Source: Schizochytrium sp. CCTCC M209059
Lineage: Eukaryota; Sar; Bigyra; Thraustochytrida; Thraustochytriidae
Direction of reading: 5' to 3'
NCBI GenBank assembly: GCA_000818945.1
Contig: KN805403.1
Location: forward strand, 171,587-235,586
DNA: 64,000 nt
Positions 30,001 through 38,828 of this stretch are shown here, in pieces (positions within the stretch are counted from its first letter, which is position 1; every line of letters starts with the position of its first letter). The position numbers and the translations under genes are program-made. Under the pieces are notes generated by a model. The model searched no databases and had not been told where the DNA came from. It was given only the letters and a program-made list of their open reading frames with translations.

Positions 30001-33000
30001 TGGCGGTGCGCCGGCCGGGCCTGCGGGCACCGGCAAGACGGAGACCACCAAGGATTTGGCCCGTGCTCTTGCGCTTCCATGTTATGTCTTTAACTGCAGC
30101 GACCAGATGAACTACCAAACGTTGGCGGACATCTTCAAGGGCCTGAGTCAATCAGGCGCGTGGGGCTGCTTTGATGAGTTCAATCGAATTCCAATCGAGG
30201 TGCTCTCCGTTGTTGCGACGCAGGTCAAGACTGTTCTGGATGCAGTTGTGCGCTTCGCTGAGCCGGCAAACCGCCCGGAAGATCTCGTGAGCCGCTACGG
30301 CGAGCTCGGACTTACACCGGGAACGCCGCCTTGCAAGGTTGGTTACTTTGACTTTTTCGGCGATGACCTTTGCCTCGTACCCACAACTGGCTTTTTTATT
30401 ACCATGAACCCTGGATATGCCGGACGCACGGAGCTTCCTGAGAACCTGAAGGCGCTCTTTCGCTCGTGTGCCATGATTCGTCCGGATCTTGCGCTGATTT
30501 GTGAAAACATGCTCATGTCCGAAGGCTTTCAAAAGGCTCGTGCGCTTTCCGTCAAGTTCGTGACGCTCTACCAGCTCAGTTCCGAGCTTCTCTCACCGCA
30601 AGCCCACTATGACTGGGGTCTACGCGCGGTCAAGTCGGTGCTTCGGGTTGCAGGTGTACTCAAGCGCAGTAATCCTGAAATGGAAGAAGAAGCAGTGCTC
30701 ATGCGCGCGCTGCGGGATTTTAATACGCCCAAGATCGTGGCACACGACATGGACATCTTTTTGCGCCTTATTGCGGACCTCTTTCCGCAGTACGCGGAAT
30801 CGACGCCCAAGGTCATCAATGAAGTCCTCAAAGATACAACAAAGGCGGTGTGCCGTCAGTCGAGTCCTCCGCTTCAGTCAGATGAGGCATTTGTCGCAAA
30901 AGTCGTGCAGTTTCAGGAGCTTCTCGACGTGCGTCACTCTGTAATGCTCATCGGTTGCGCCGGATCCGGCAAGACCACAATCTGGAAAACCTTGTTGCAG
31001 TGCCACAATCATCTCGGCAAGCAGCGCACGGGGACGGACAAGAAGGTGGCCGTCGCGGAAACGATCAACCCCAAGGCGGTCACAAGTGACGAGCTGTACG
31101 GTTTTATGAGTCTCAGCAAGGATTGGAAGGATGGCGTGCTTTCCATCATCATGCGCGGCATGAGCAAGAACTATCGTGATTTGGGTTACCATGCATACCA
31201 AACGAGCAAGTGGATCGTTCTTGACGGCGACATCGACGCTGTCTGGATTGAGTCCATGAACACGGTCATGGACGATAACAAGGTCCTCACGCTTGTGAGC
31301 AATGAACGCATCCCGCTGAGCGACTCAATGCGGATGGTGTTTGAAATCAATTCGCTCAAGAACGCAACGCCCGCCACCGTTTCACGTGCTGGAATTCTCT
31401 ACATCAATGAGACAGACATTGGTTGGAGGCCCTTTGTAGAATCGTGGCTGACGACGCTACCGAATGAGATGGCCAAGGACTTGATTCCCCAGTTCTTTGA
31501 CAAGTACGTCGAACGCATCACGGATTTTATGAAGGAGCACAAGCTTCGGTCGATCGTGCCCACGTATACGATCAGCGCCATCCAGACGATTTGCAGTCTC
31601 GTACATGCACAAATTGGCCCTTGGGCAGCCACGCCTGCTGTTGCGAGCGGCGGAAGCGTGACGGGCAATGGCGCGCAGTATCTTCTCGAGCAGATTTTTG
31701 CTTATGCCTGTGTGTGGGGCTTTGGAGGCAGTCTGGCTGCCGAGAAGGGCTCCGACGCCAAGGCGCTTTTCAGCATGCTCTTCGTGCAGGCCTTCCCGGG
31801 CATCATCCCAGTCGACGACGCCAGCACGGTCTTTGATTACTTCATTGATACCACGATGCTGGGCCAACCCGACGAGGCTTGGCGCCACTGGCGTGAGCAT
31901 GTCGAGGACTTTGTGCCGCCGTCTCTCATCGGCAGTGGACCTGGACAGACTCCGTTCTCCGCACTTTACGTTGATACGGTTGACAATGTGCGAACAAGCC
32001 GGCTTGTGGACATGCTTTCCGCGCAAAACAAACCAGTCATGCTTGTTGGAGGTGCCGGCACAGGAAAGAGCGTTATCGTGCAAAACTGGATGCGTGAGCT
32101 CGTTGCTAACAACGAGAACATGCTATCGACGCTAATCTCCATGAACTACTTCACGGACTCGGCTGCATTCCAGCGGCAAATCGAGGGGTCAATCGACAAG
32201 CGCTCGGGCCACCGTTTTGGGCCTGCGGGCAACAAAAAGCTCGTCTTTTTCATCGACGATCTCAACCTGCCCTATGTCGAAGAGTATGGTACCCAGAACG
32301 CGCTTTCGCTGCTGCGCCAGATTATGAGTTACGGAACCTTCTTCGATCGCCATGATCCTGGCTTCCGCAAGGAAATTGTCGACGTACGCTTCGTTTCAGC
32401 AATGAACCCATATGCTGGTAACTTTACGGTCAGTGAGCGCGTGCAACGCTACTTTACGACCTTGGCGTGCTCGATGCCCAGCCAGGAGGACCTGAACACT
32501 ATCTTCTTGTCCATTCTCGACGGTCATCTCCAAAGCTTCCCTCCATCCGTCGAGGCGATGCTCAGTACACTGGTGCAAGCTACGATCTCGCTTCACACTC
32601 GAGTTGCCGAAAAGTTCCTCCCTTCGGCCGTGCGCTTCGTCTACAACTGGAACATGCGCGAGTACGCGAATGTATTCCAAGGCATATGCCGGTCCAAGGC
32701 GGAGGTCGTGAGCACCCCTGTCGACATGTGCCGCTTGTGGGTGCACGAGTGCCGGCGCGTGTACAGCGATCGACTGATCGACGAGACGGACCGCTCTCGC
32801 TTCAACGATATTCTTGTCGATGTGTCCAAATCCTTTGCCCTCGAAGACGTTGAGGATTTGCACAAGGAGCCACTCCTTTACACCAACTTTGGCATGACCG
32901 GCGACGGCGGCGGCGAAGACGATCCCTACGCTGGCGTGGACTCCTTTGCTCAGCTCACCAAGATGATGCAGGGCCGTCTTGAGGATTACAACGAAGTCTT

Positions 33001-36000
33001 CCCCACCATGGACCTTGTCCTCTTTGGGGACGCTGTCCGGCACGTGACGCGGATCGCCCGCATCATCCAATGCGCGGGCGGAAGCGCGCTGCTCATTGGC
33101 GTAGGGGGTTCCGGCAAACAGTCACTCAGTCGTCTTGCTGCTTTTATGAGCGGATATCAAGTGAAGCAGATGAGTGCGGCGCCTGACTTTACCACACCTA
33201 TGCTGCTTGAGCAGCTGCAGGAGCTGTTTAAAGCCACAGGCCTCAAGGGCATCCCGACGGCCTGGATTGTTAGCGATGCTCAGATCGTCAGCGAGGAGTT
33301 CCTCGTTTACATCAATGACGTTCTCTCGAACGGCTGGATCCCGGATCTCTTCTCCAAAGAAGAGCTTCCGGGCATTCTCGATGGTCTCAAGAATGAGCTG
33401 CGTGCAAGCGGGCTCTCTGACACACAACAAGACAAGATTGCCCTCTTCGTGCGACGCATCAAGAAATACCTGCACGTGGTCTTGTGCTTTTCACCGGTTG
33501 GCGAAACCTTGCGCGTGCGCGCTCGGCGTTTCCCGGGACTTGTAAACAACACGGTCATCGACTGGTTCCACCCGTGGCCCGAGGAGGCGCTTGTGAGCGT
33601 GGCGCTAAATTTTATTCGCGACGTGAATTTTCCGAATCAGGAGACTCGCGAAAATGTTGCCTATCATATGGCGACTGTGCATCTTGAGGTGGTCAAGGCA
33701 TCTACGCAGTACCTGACGGCCGCGCGAAGGTTCAATTACGTGACGCCCAAGTCCTTCCTTGAATTTATCTCATTTTACAAGAAGCTCTTGGGCGAGCAGC
33801 GTGAGCACGCGCACGGCCAGGTAGAGAGATTGCAGAATGGTCTCGACGTCCTTCGTCGCACGTCGGTAAAGGTGGCGGATCTGCAGGAGGACCTCAAGGT
33901 GACACTCGCCAATGTCGAGGAGAAAAAGGCCGCGAGCGAGATCCTCATGGAGCAAATTGGTGTTCAGCGGGCCGACGCGGAAAAGAAGCAGGAGATTGCC
34001 GCTGCGGAGCAAGCCAAGGCCGAGGAAGCAACGCGGATAGCCAAGGAAATCCAGGAGTCTGCCAACAAGGAATTAGCCGAGGCGACGCCCGCGATGGAGG
34101 CAGCTGCAAAGGCAGTAGACTGTCTGGACAAGAAGGCACTCACGGAGCTCAAGTCGCTAAGCAAGCCCCCTGCTGGCGTCGACGAGGTAACGAAGGCTTG
34201 CTTGATGATGATCGAGGGCGAATTCAAAAATTTCAAGTGGGACCGGGCCAAGAAGATGATGTCCAACATTGACCAGTTTCTGAACGCGCTCAAGGACTTC
34301 GACGCGCAAAACATGGACGAGACTCTTGTATCCAAACTTCAGCCAATCGTGGAGATGCCAATCTTCACGTACGACCAGATGGTCAAGAAATCCTTTGCTG
34401 CCGCAAACCTTTGCAATTGGGTGACCAATATTTACCGCTACAATCGCATCTATGTCAAGGTAAAGCCGCTCATGGACAAGCTCGAGGAGGCCAAGCGCGA
34501 CAAGGCGGACGCGGAGGCCGAGCTTGCCGAGGTGCAGCGTGTTGTGCGTGAGGTCGAGCATCGGCTTGACGATCTCAAGCAAACGTTCTTGCAAGCCACA
34601 CAAGAAAAAATGGAGGTTGAGGAGGTTGCAAGTCAGTGCATGGCCAAGCTTGACCTTGCGAACCGCCTGGTGAACGGCCTTGCGTCAGAAAATGAGCGCT
34701 GGGCAGTCGAGGTGTCTAAGCTGCGCATCGCAGAGGAGCAGCTCATTGGAAACGTTCTCGTTTCCTCCGCCTTTGTTGGCTACATCGGTTCTTTTGACGC
34801 ATCCTTTCGTGAAAAGCTTTGGCGTAACGAGTGGGTGCGCGATCTTGCTGAGCGCGAATTGCCTTGTGGCGAGGCAGATTCAATTGACCCGCTCGCTCTA
34901 CTCTCGAGCGACTCTGAAAAGATTCAGATGACCGACGAGGGTCTTCCCGCAGACCGCATTTCGCTCGAGAATGGTGCAATCATCACGTCGTGCACGCGTT
35001 GGCCGCTCATTATTGATCCTCAGGAGCAAGGTATCAAATGGCTCAAGCGCCGCTATTCGCGCCGCGCCTCCGAAGTCGCGGCTCTTGCAGCGAAGAACCA
35101 GGTCGAGATGCAGACGCCCCAGCAGATCAAGCACATGCTTGAGACGCAACGCACGGAGCGCTCGCTCTTTTCCTCCTTTAGCGGAGAAGAGAAGCACGGT
35201 GAAAACGCTTCTGATGCTGCTATTGCTGATGCCAATTCTAATGCTGGCGGCGGTGCGACGGCAGAAGATACTGGTTCGCACGCCGATGACAAGGAAGAAG
35301 ACGTCGACCCACAGCCTGATGAGTGGGTTCTTCCTCGCATCACGCAAGTGACGAAGAAGGGCTGGGAGGAAGACATTGTTCAGGCGATCGAGCAGGGCGA
35401 GGTTGTTCTCCTGGAGAACCTTGGCGAAGACATTGACGCAACACTGGATCCGGTGCTGAGTCGATCGATCACTCGCAAGGGCAGAAATCAGTTTATTCAA
35501 TTTGCAGGCCGGGAACTCGAATACGACGATAACTTTCGACTCTTCCTCTTCACGAAACTCTCCAATCCGCATTACAAGCCTGAAATCCAGGCACAGTGCA
35601 CGCTCATCAACTTCATCGCTACCGAAAAGGGATTAGAGGATCAATTACTCGTACGCGTGGTTCAGGCCGAGCGTCCGGACAAGGAAGCCGAGCAGCAACG
35701 ACTGCAAAGCGACTTCAATCAGTTCAGGATCAAACTCACAAGCTTGGAGGATGCACTGCTTCAAAAGCTGTCGAACGCACCGGAGGATATTCTTTCCGAC
35801 GTCAAGCTGATTGAGGGGCTCGAAGCCACAAAGGCCGAGGCTGAGAAGATAAATGACGCGGTCAAGTCCGGCGAGAAAGTCCTTCAGGAAATTGGTAAGA
35901 TCAGGGACGCGTACAGGCCCGTTGCGACGGAAGCCTCGATGCTCTATGTGCTTCTCACCAGTCTCTCCTCGGTCAATCACATGTACCAGTACTCGCTGGA

Positions 36001-38581
36001 GGCCTTTACACACTTTTTCAACAAAGCCATTGCCACAGCCCCTTTCCCGGGCAGCAGCAGCAGCAGCGGCTCGAACGCGAGCGATGAACTTCTCAGTCCG
36101 GACGGTCTCGTCAACCCCGCAGCCGACCTTGCCGGTGGAGAGGCCGACACAGAAGGCGCCAGCGAGGGAAGCTCGTCTGCACGAGGCAGTGTCCCACCAA
36201 TTTTGGACGAAAAGGCTGTGAAACAGCGTGTGAGCAATCTTCAGGCGACCTTGCGATTCACAATTTACAAATTCGTCTCCCGCGGTCTCTTTGAGTCACA
36301 CAAACAGCTCTTTTTGGCCCAGCTTACATTTCTCCTGATGCAGCGCGGTCAGCTGGAGAGCAGCAGCGACTGGGACGCTGCCGCCTTCGACTATCTTTTG
36401 CGCGTGCCAAAGGACGATATAGAGGAAAATCCGCTCGACGACTGGCTTCCGGACGCGTCTTGGCAAGCGGTACAGAGCCTTTCGAAGCTAGACGACTTTA
36501 TGAACCTCAGCAACGATCTTGTCGAGGCGGCGCCTCGCTTTAAGGACTGGGTGAGCCACAGCCACCCGGAGACGGAAAAGCTGCCCTTGGACTGGGCGCA
36601 CTTGGATCGCACACCCTTTCTCAAGCTCTTGGTGATTCGAGCCTTGCGTCCAGATCGCATGACATTTGCTGTGAACAACTTTGTGCGATCCTGCCTCCCG
36701 GATGGCGCCAAGTTTTCAGATTGCGACTCTGCGCTCAACAGCTTCGATCTTCTCTGCGAAGCATTTGTTGACGCCTCGCCCGAGGTCCCGCTGTACTTCA
36801 TCCTAAGCCCCGGCACAGATGTATTGGCGGATTTGGACAGGCTTGCCATGGAGCACGGCAAGGAAAAGGGTAAATCGTACCACAACGTGTCCCTTGGCCA
36901 AGGCCAGGATAAGGTCGCGGAGGAGCTGCTGGCTACTGCGCATCGCGAAGGCCACTGGGTTGTACTCGCCAATGTACATTTGATGCCGCGATGGCTCCCT
37001 CAGCTCGAAAAGCTCTTGGATCAGTTCAAGGAGGCCAACTCCGAGGGTCATCCTGACTTCCGCCTTTTCTTGAGCTCGGACCCTAGCAACCGAATTCCGA
37101 TTGGTATTCTGGCACGTAGCATCAAGCTCACGAATGAGGCTCCCACGGGCCTCAAGGCGAACTTGAAGAAGGCTTTCCTCAGCTTCCCGCGCGCCTTTGT
37201 CGAAGAAGCTGATGGCAAGACCAAGGCAATTCTCTTTGGTCTGTGCTACTTTCACGCCGTCATGTCAGAGCGCAAAAAGTTTGGTTCCAGCGGCTTTAAC
37301 ATGGTGTACCCGTTTAACCTTGGCGACCTTCGCGACAGCGCCATCTGTGTCACAAGCACCATTGACAACAACGCGACCGCGGGCACGCCTTGGGAAGACA
37401 TCCGCTACTTGGTGGGTGAGATTCTTTACGGTGGCCACATTGTGAACGACTTTGATCGTCTGCTGTCCATTACCTTTCTCAAACACATTTTGCGCGACGA
37501 TCTTCTCGATGAAATGGAGCTGTACCCCTTTGCAGAAGGCACCGGTGAGAGCTTCAAAGCGCCGGTTCCCACCACGGTGGAGCGCTACATCGAATACGTC
37601 GAAGAGAACATTCGCGGCGAGACCCCGGTGGCTTATGGTATGCATCCCAACGCAGAGATTGAATTCCGGACTGCGCAAAGTGACAATCTCTTTGGGTTGC
37701 TCAGCGCGTTGCGATCGGATGGAGTCTCAACGGACGGCGAAAGCGCCGTGTCACCTCAGTTGGCAGCCGAGGCCACCACCAACGACATTCTCGACCGCTT
37801 CGGAGACACTCAGCTCGATTTGGAAGCAGTCGCCGACATTGTCGAGGAGAAGGGACCGTATCAGAACACGTTCTGGCAAGAGTGCGAGGCCATCAACACG
37901 CTGCTAATGGAGATGCGCCGGTCGCTGAATGAGCTCACGAGTGGTTTCGCTGGCGACTTGACGATTTCTGATGAAATGGAGGCGCTCATGTCGGCACTTC
38001 ACCAGGGGGCGGTACCCGCCAGCTGGGCACGCCTTGCCTGGCCAAGCATGCGCACGCTTCCCTTGTGGCTATCCGACTTGTCGAATCGAATTGCACAGTT
38101 GCAGAGCTGGACTGAGAACCCGCTAGAGATCCCTCGTGTCACGTGGCTCCCTGGGCTCGTGTACCCGCAGGCACTTTTGACTGCAATTCGTCAGGACGTG
38201 GCCAGCAAGACAGGAACTGAGCTCGACAAGCTCATCTCGTACACGGAGCCGAGCAAGAAGTCTCTTGAGGAGTGCACGGAGGCGCCACCGCGCGACGGCA
38301 TCTGGGTGTCGGGTCTTTCGCTTCAGGGTGCACGCTGGAACACAAGCGATAGCACGCTCGAGTCGTCGCGACCCAAGGAGCTCTTCAGCGCGCTTCCAGT
38401 GATCAACGTTCGTGCGGTTCGTGCCGACAAGGCGGAAACCGGCCAGGTGTACATGTGCCCGGCCTATAGCACCACGGCACGCGGGCCTACTTACGTTTTT
38501 AGTGCGCAGCTCAAGACCAAGGCGCCAGCAGCTAAATGGATTTTGGCAGGCGTTGCCATTATTCTTGACACAGGTGCATAA
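24077..38581 (+). CDS. Axonemal outer-arm dynein heavy chain, beta type (DNAH9/11/17 class)
   Basis: 4834 residues in one uninterrupted 14.5-kb frame. The N-terminal tail (1 to ~1700) is followed by the linker and the six-AAA ring. P-loops are AAA1 GPAGTGKTETTKDLA (~1980), AAA2 GCAGSGKTTIW (~2292), AAA3 GGAGTGKSVIV (~2656) and AAA4 GVGGSGKQSLSRLA (~3008); all four keep the Walker lysine. AAA1 also has CFDEFNRI. The stalk coiled coil and microtubule-binding tip lie at ~3230-3530. AAA5 (VLLENLGED) and AAA6 follow, then a C-terminal domain with GTPWEDIRYLVGEILYGGHI and YGMHPNAEI. GYAGRTELPENLKALFR and KSVLRVAG match outer-arm beta chains better than gamma chains or inner-arm dyneins. It powers flagellar beating. 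It is some 250-400 residues longer than usual because of low-complexity insertions near 690-740, 1240-1270, 3700-3750 and 3990-4040. The ATG at 24077 is the first in frame; Met16 is an alternative. Confidence 0.97.
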   Translation: MDSRSATEVPETADEMESKHMRHDEGVDPRSKWLEQRVQGALRHVKAEKLRKSFRSEENARAIVDFFKSPESRCLLVLGDGATFTTAMPSKLQSNAGKILYFLKQGAHELSETCDMDAEVSMGELSSEPLAHMEKAIQCVYMPLLAGATGAQEGSWGDVTSKDIVDKLHGFLATVSITLGQTQGETCLPLPLTESGASASGSSHVPTPSKDKIHLLEGAVITWTKQIKNVLKMDPESRLKVGANPTPDQEIAFWRTKAANLNSIFTQLQSDRIRKVLRVLDSSKSTYCNPFAKLCKEVFSARIEANDNVRYLAMLEPWVNKLQQRNGEFQDLVAHFKPVMHTILLIWKYSDHYNTPARLVVLMREICNALIAQSCDFVSGDQIFELIEADEATKAVEKLKVTLKVCGTFKSTYFDYKATANTECPNNPWRIQNNALFLRLDSFLERCHDILDLTQTIVQFNMLSRIEIGGTKGKALTTSVVQIYADFRHAVEAFQQVNYDIMDVSAKEFDDDFYDFRCKIKELERRLGSILTQSFDDAATINARFKLLDSFEGLLERPIIQDELEKKHISLVQAYAADLKLVQETFLELKDDPPIPSNMPPAAGAIGWCLGLLDRITEPMEKLRQLNRTIMDREEAKDVMKIHQGVVETFNKYCKSKAQQWAACVDETAAAKLKLPLLRHRDMEALAAAAAAAVDSSALEHTGSKEGSTEAESEASKASASASASAAAHIEQIRQHQKQVEAHGGFTYKLLEVNFDPQLIALLREVKYFLLLKLDVPGFALELNKKEKQFRNWRGKLQLCVNKYNSMMTSILPVECPLVRAQVEKIHSVVQTGLSMLTWKSHGIDGFIEKTEMAVSEAETTLSVLKSNLAEIEDILDSWSETSILDRQPKPETVKEYNQLHATRIGARYQQITEGGKNIHRLLKESNKTLRISAGHPEWRSYVDFVNNVVVSGFTRVVQVSLQWLEDQVDPTIIEEKEKPPMLQISINLNNNQVSFIPSVFDEDRAGVKASLRSWIDDTLKAGSLMKRLDMAEGSYVKELQQDVEVKARMEAISAHVSRNEERCREFQKQYEKYSFLWSTDLQAMFADFIASATSQSDNGLRRIDLGKFDAEMNRLNDIKEEVASLKTPTNIGWLKIDSTPIKENIVYWVQKWLHLYTGYLRDDVISKLQSLRIFIIETRRGLEREVSAGDTDTLMSVMGNIRDVRCRMDDTIEMLQPLKDTVNLLKQHRVDIDDEVLHGPPPVEDGATPGSSGQASPTSPGSAHAPSSEPLLEFLDAASLKWDSLVNFTFRVKEQIMPLQNQEVEFINASLQKFRGHVEEFRELFKDEKKGAPFSFRGSIDDAYALISKFRGLYEEKRERAEELNRLEELFELQTSKYRTLAQTEAELDVLKNLWDFKAMQASTYESWNSTQWKKIDTDELERLNSDLSKGLKALGAKDPMCRAWQVYQDIEQACKDMAVVLPLVAELHSPAMRARHWKAIAAACKVPSIAWNSEAFNFAAVLQLELQKHAPDVSEQVETAVKELKIERKLETIESRWETLRLDFIDQAGNLASEVANPYVVYLPRPSDDVVENLETDQLELQTMIGMGKFVKYFKDRVSKWLHTLSDIEANLKDWLNVSKQWCSLESIFLGSADIRSRLPEDTKRFEAVDHEFKELEARAFSESPLVVHRCTEDGLSAALRRMLVDLAKCQKSLNEYLDTKKKVYPRFYFVSNMALLDILSNGDAPKRVVPYLADCYDALADLKFKDEHAENPHVATHMIAGDGETIEFPYSFEMKDSVEHWLNKLTDMQNLTLKTVLRAAIDTAVNWEHEKPRHEWLFDYPAQVVLQACQVFWTEETEAALEDLEAGGEDAVKQYLEKCNERLNRLIKLVEGDMSKSDRTKVISLITMDVHARDVVQKLIDEKAESPASFLWQQQLRNYWKTVNPNMETDIRICDFKTKYSYEYVGNCGRLVITPLTDRCYITLTTAMRLMLGGAPAGPAGTGKTETTKDLARALALPCYVFNCSDQMNYQTLADIFKGLSQSGAWGCFDEFNRIPIEVLSVVATQVKTVLDAVVRFAEPANRPEDLVSRYGELGLTPGTPPCKVGYFDFFGDDLCLVPTTGFFITMNPGYAGRTELPENLKALFRSCAMIRPDLALICENMLMSEGFQKARALSVKFVTLYQLSSELLSPQAHYDWGLRAVKSVLRVAGVLKRSNPEMEEEAVLMRALRDFNTPKIVAHDMDIFLRLIADLFPQYAESTPKVINEVLKDTTKAVCRQSSPPLQSDEAFVAKVVQFQELLDVRHSVMLIGCAGSGKTTIWKTLLQCHNHLGKQRTGTDKKVAVAETINPKAVTSDELYGFMSLSKDWKDGVLSIIMRGMSKNYRDLGYHAYQTSKWIVLDGDIDAVWIESMNTVMDDNKVLTLVSNERIPLSDSMRMVFEINSLKNATPATVSRAGILYINETDIGWRPFVESWLTTLPNEMAKDLIPQFFDKYVERITDFMKEHKLRSIVPTYTISAIQTICSLVHAQIGPWAATPAVASGGSVTGNGAQYLLEQIFAYACVWGFGGSLAAEKGSDAKALFSMLFVQAFPGIIPVDDASTVFDYFIDTTMLGQPDEAWRHWREHVEDFVPPSLIGSGPGQTPFSALYVDTVDNVRTSRLVDMLSAQNKPVMLVGGAGTGKSVIVQNWMRELVANNENMLSTLISMNYFTDSAAFQRQIEGSIDKRSGHRFGPAGNKKLVFFIDDLNLPYVEEYGTQNALSLLRQIMSYGTFFDRHDPGFRKEIVDVRFVSAMNPYAGNFTVSERVQRYFTTLACSMPSQEDLNTIFLSILDGHLQSFPPSVEAMLSTLVQATISLHTRVAEKFLPSAVRFVYNWNMREYANVFQGICRSKAEVVSTPVDMCRLWVHECRRVYSDRLIDETDRSRFNDILVDVSKSFALEDVEDLHKEPLLYTNFGMTGDGGGEDDPYAGVDSFAQLTKMMQGRLEDYNEVFPTMDLVLFGDAVRHVTRIARIIQCAGGSALLIGVGGSGKQSLSRLAAFMSGYQVKQMSAAPDFTTPMLLEQLQELFKATGLKGIPTAWIVSDAQIVSEEFLVYINDVLSNGWIPDLFSKEELPGILDGLKNELRASGLSDTQQDKIALFVRRIKKYLHVVLCFSPVGETLRVRARRFPGLVNNTVIDWFHPWPEEALVSVALNFIRDVNFPNQETRENVAYHMATVHLEVVKASTQYLTAARRFNYVTPKSFLEFISFYKKLLGEQREHAHGQVERLQNGLDVLRRTSVKVADLQEDLKVTLANVEEKKAASEILMEQIGVQRADAEKKQEIAAAEQAKAEEATRIAKEIQESANKELAEATPAMEAAAKAVDCLDKKALTELKSLSKPPAGVDEVTKACLMMIEGEFKNFKWDRAKKMMSNIDQFLNALKDFDAQNMDETLVSKLQPIVEMPIFTYDQMVKKSFAAANLCNWVTNIYRYNRIYVKVKPLMDKLEEAKRDKADAEAELAEVQRVVREVEHRLDDLKQTFLQATQEKMEVEEVASQCMAKLDLANRLVNGLASENERWAVEVSKLRIAEEQLIGNVLVSSAFVGYIGSFDASFREKLWRNEWVRDLAERELPCGEADSIDPLALLSSDSEKIQMTDEGLPADRISLENGAIITSCTRWPLIIDPQEQGIKWLKRRYSRRASEVAALAAKNQVEMQTPQQIKHMLETQRTERSLFSSFSGEEKHGENASDAAIADANSNAGGGATAEDTGSHADDKEEDVDPQPDEWVLPRITQVTKKGWEEDIVQAIEQGEVVLLENLGEDIDATLDPVLSRSITRKGRNQFIQFAGRELEYDDNFRLFLFTKLSNPHYKPEIQAQCTLINFIATEKGLEDQLLVRVVQAERPDKEAEQQRLQSDFNQFRIKLTSLEDALLQKLSNAPEDILSDVKLIEGLEATKAEAEKINDAVKSGEKVLQEIGKIRDAYRPVATEASMLYVLLTSLSSVNHMYQYSLEAFTHFFNKAIATAPFPGSSSSSGSNASDELLSPDGLVNPAADLAGGEADTEGASEGSSSARGSVPPILDEKAVKQRVSNLQATLRFTIYKFVSRGLFESHKQLFLAQLTFLLMQRGQLESSSDWDAAAFDYLLRVPKDDIEENPLDDWLPDASWQAVQSLSKLDDFMNLSNDLVEAAPRFKDWVSHSHPETEKLPLDWAHLDRTPFLKLLVIRALRPDRMTFAVNNFVRSCLPDGAKFSDCDSALNSFDLLCEAFVDASPEVPLYFILSPGTDVLADLDRLAMEHGKEKGKSYHNVSLGQGQDKVAEELLATAHREGHWVVLANVHLMPRWLPQLEKLLDQFKEANSEGHPDFRLFLSSDPSNRIPIGILARSIKLTNEAPTGLKANLKKAFLSFPRAFVEEADGKTKAILFGLCYFHAVMSERKKFGSSGFNMVYPFNLGDLRDSAICVTSTIDNNATAGTPWEDIRYLVGEILYGGHIVNDFDRLLSITFLKHILRDDLLDEMELYPFAEGTGESFKAPVPTTVERYIEYVEENIRGETPVAYGMHPNAEIEFRTAQSDNLFGLLSALRSDGVSTDGESAVSPQLAAEATTNDILDRFGDTQLDLEAVADIVEEKGPYQNTFWQECEAINTLLMEMRRSLNELTSGFAGDLTISDEMEALMSALHQGAVPASWARLAWPSMRTLPLWLSDLSNRIAQLQSWTENPLEIPRVTWLPGLVYPQALLTAIRQDVASKTGTELDKLISYTEPSKKSLEECTEAPPRDGIWVSGLSLQGARWNTSDSTLESSRPKELFSALPVINVRAVRADKAETGQVYMCPAYSTTARGPTYVFSAQLKTKAPAAKWILAGVAIILDTGA

Positions 38582-38828
38582 AGGTAAAGAAAGAAGAAGT
38601 AAAAGCTATGAACTATCATATATATTCATTCATTCATTCATTCATTCGTTCATTCATTTAGACATTTTAAAAATAAGTTGCCCCCGCCACGACGCAGTTT
38701 TCCGAAAAGCAAGTACTCATGAGTCAAAAATATTGTCTGTCCAGCATACGTGCTTCGGGTCTTTGAAAAGCACTCTTGGTCGATCCAGCAAACGTGATTT
38801 GATCCCTTTTTCTTCATTCCGACGCACC
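38582..38828. repeat. Short convergent spacer with an (ATTC)n microsatellite
   Basis: ATTC/GTTC tetranucleotides repeat at about 38626-38657, between the dynein stop and the stop of the REEP-like gene. Nothing else is seen. Confidence 0.8.
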
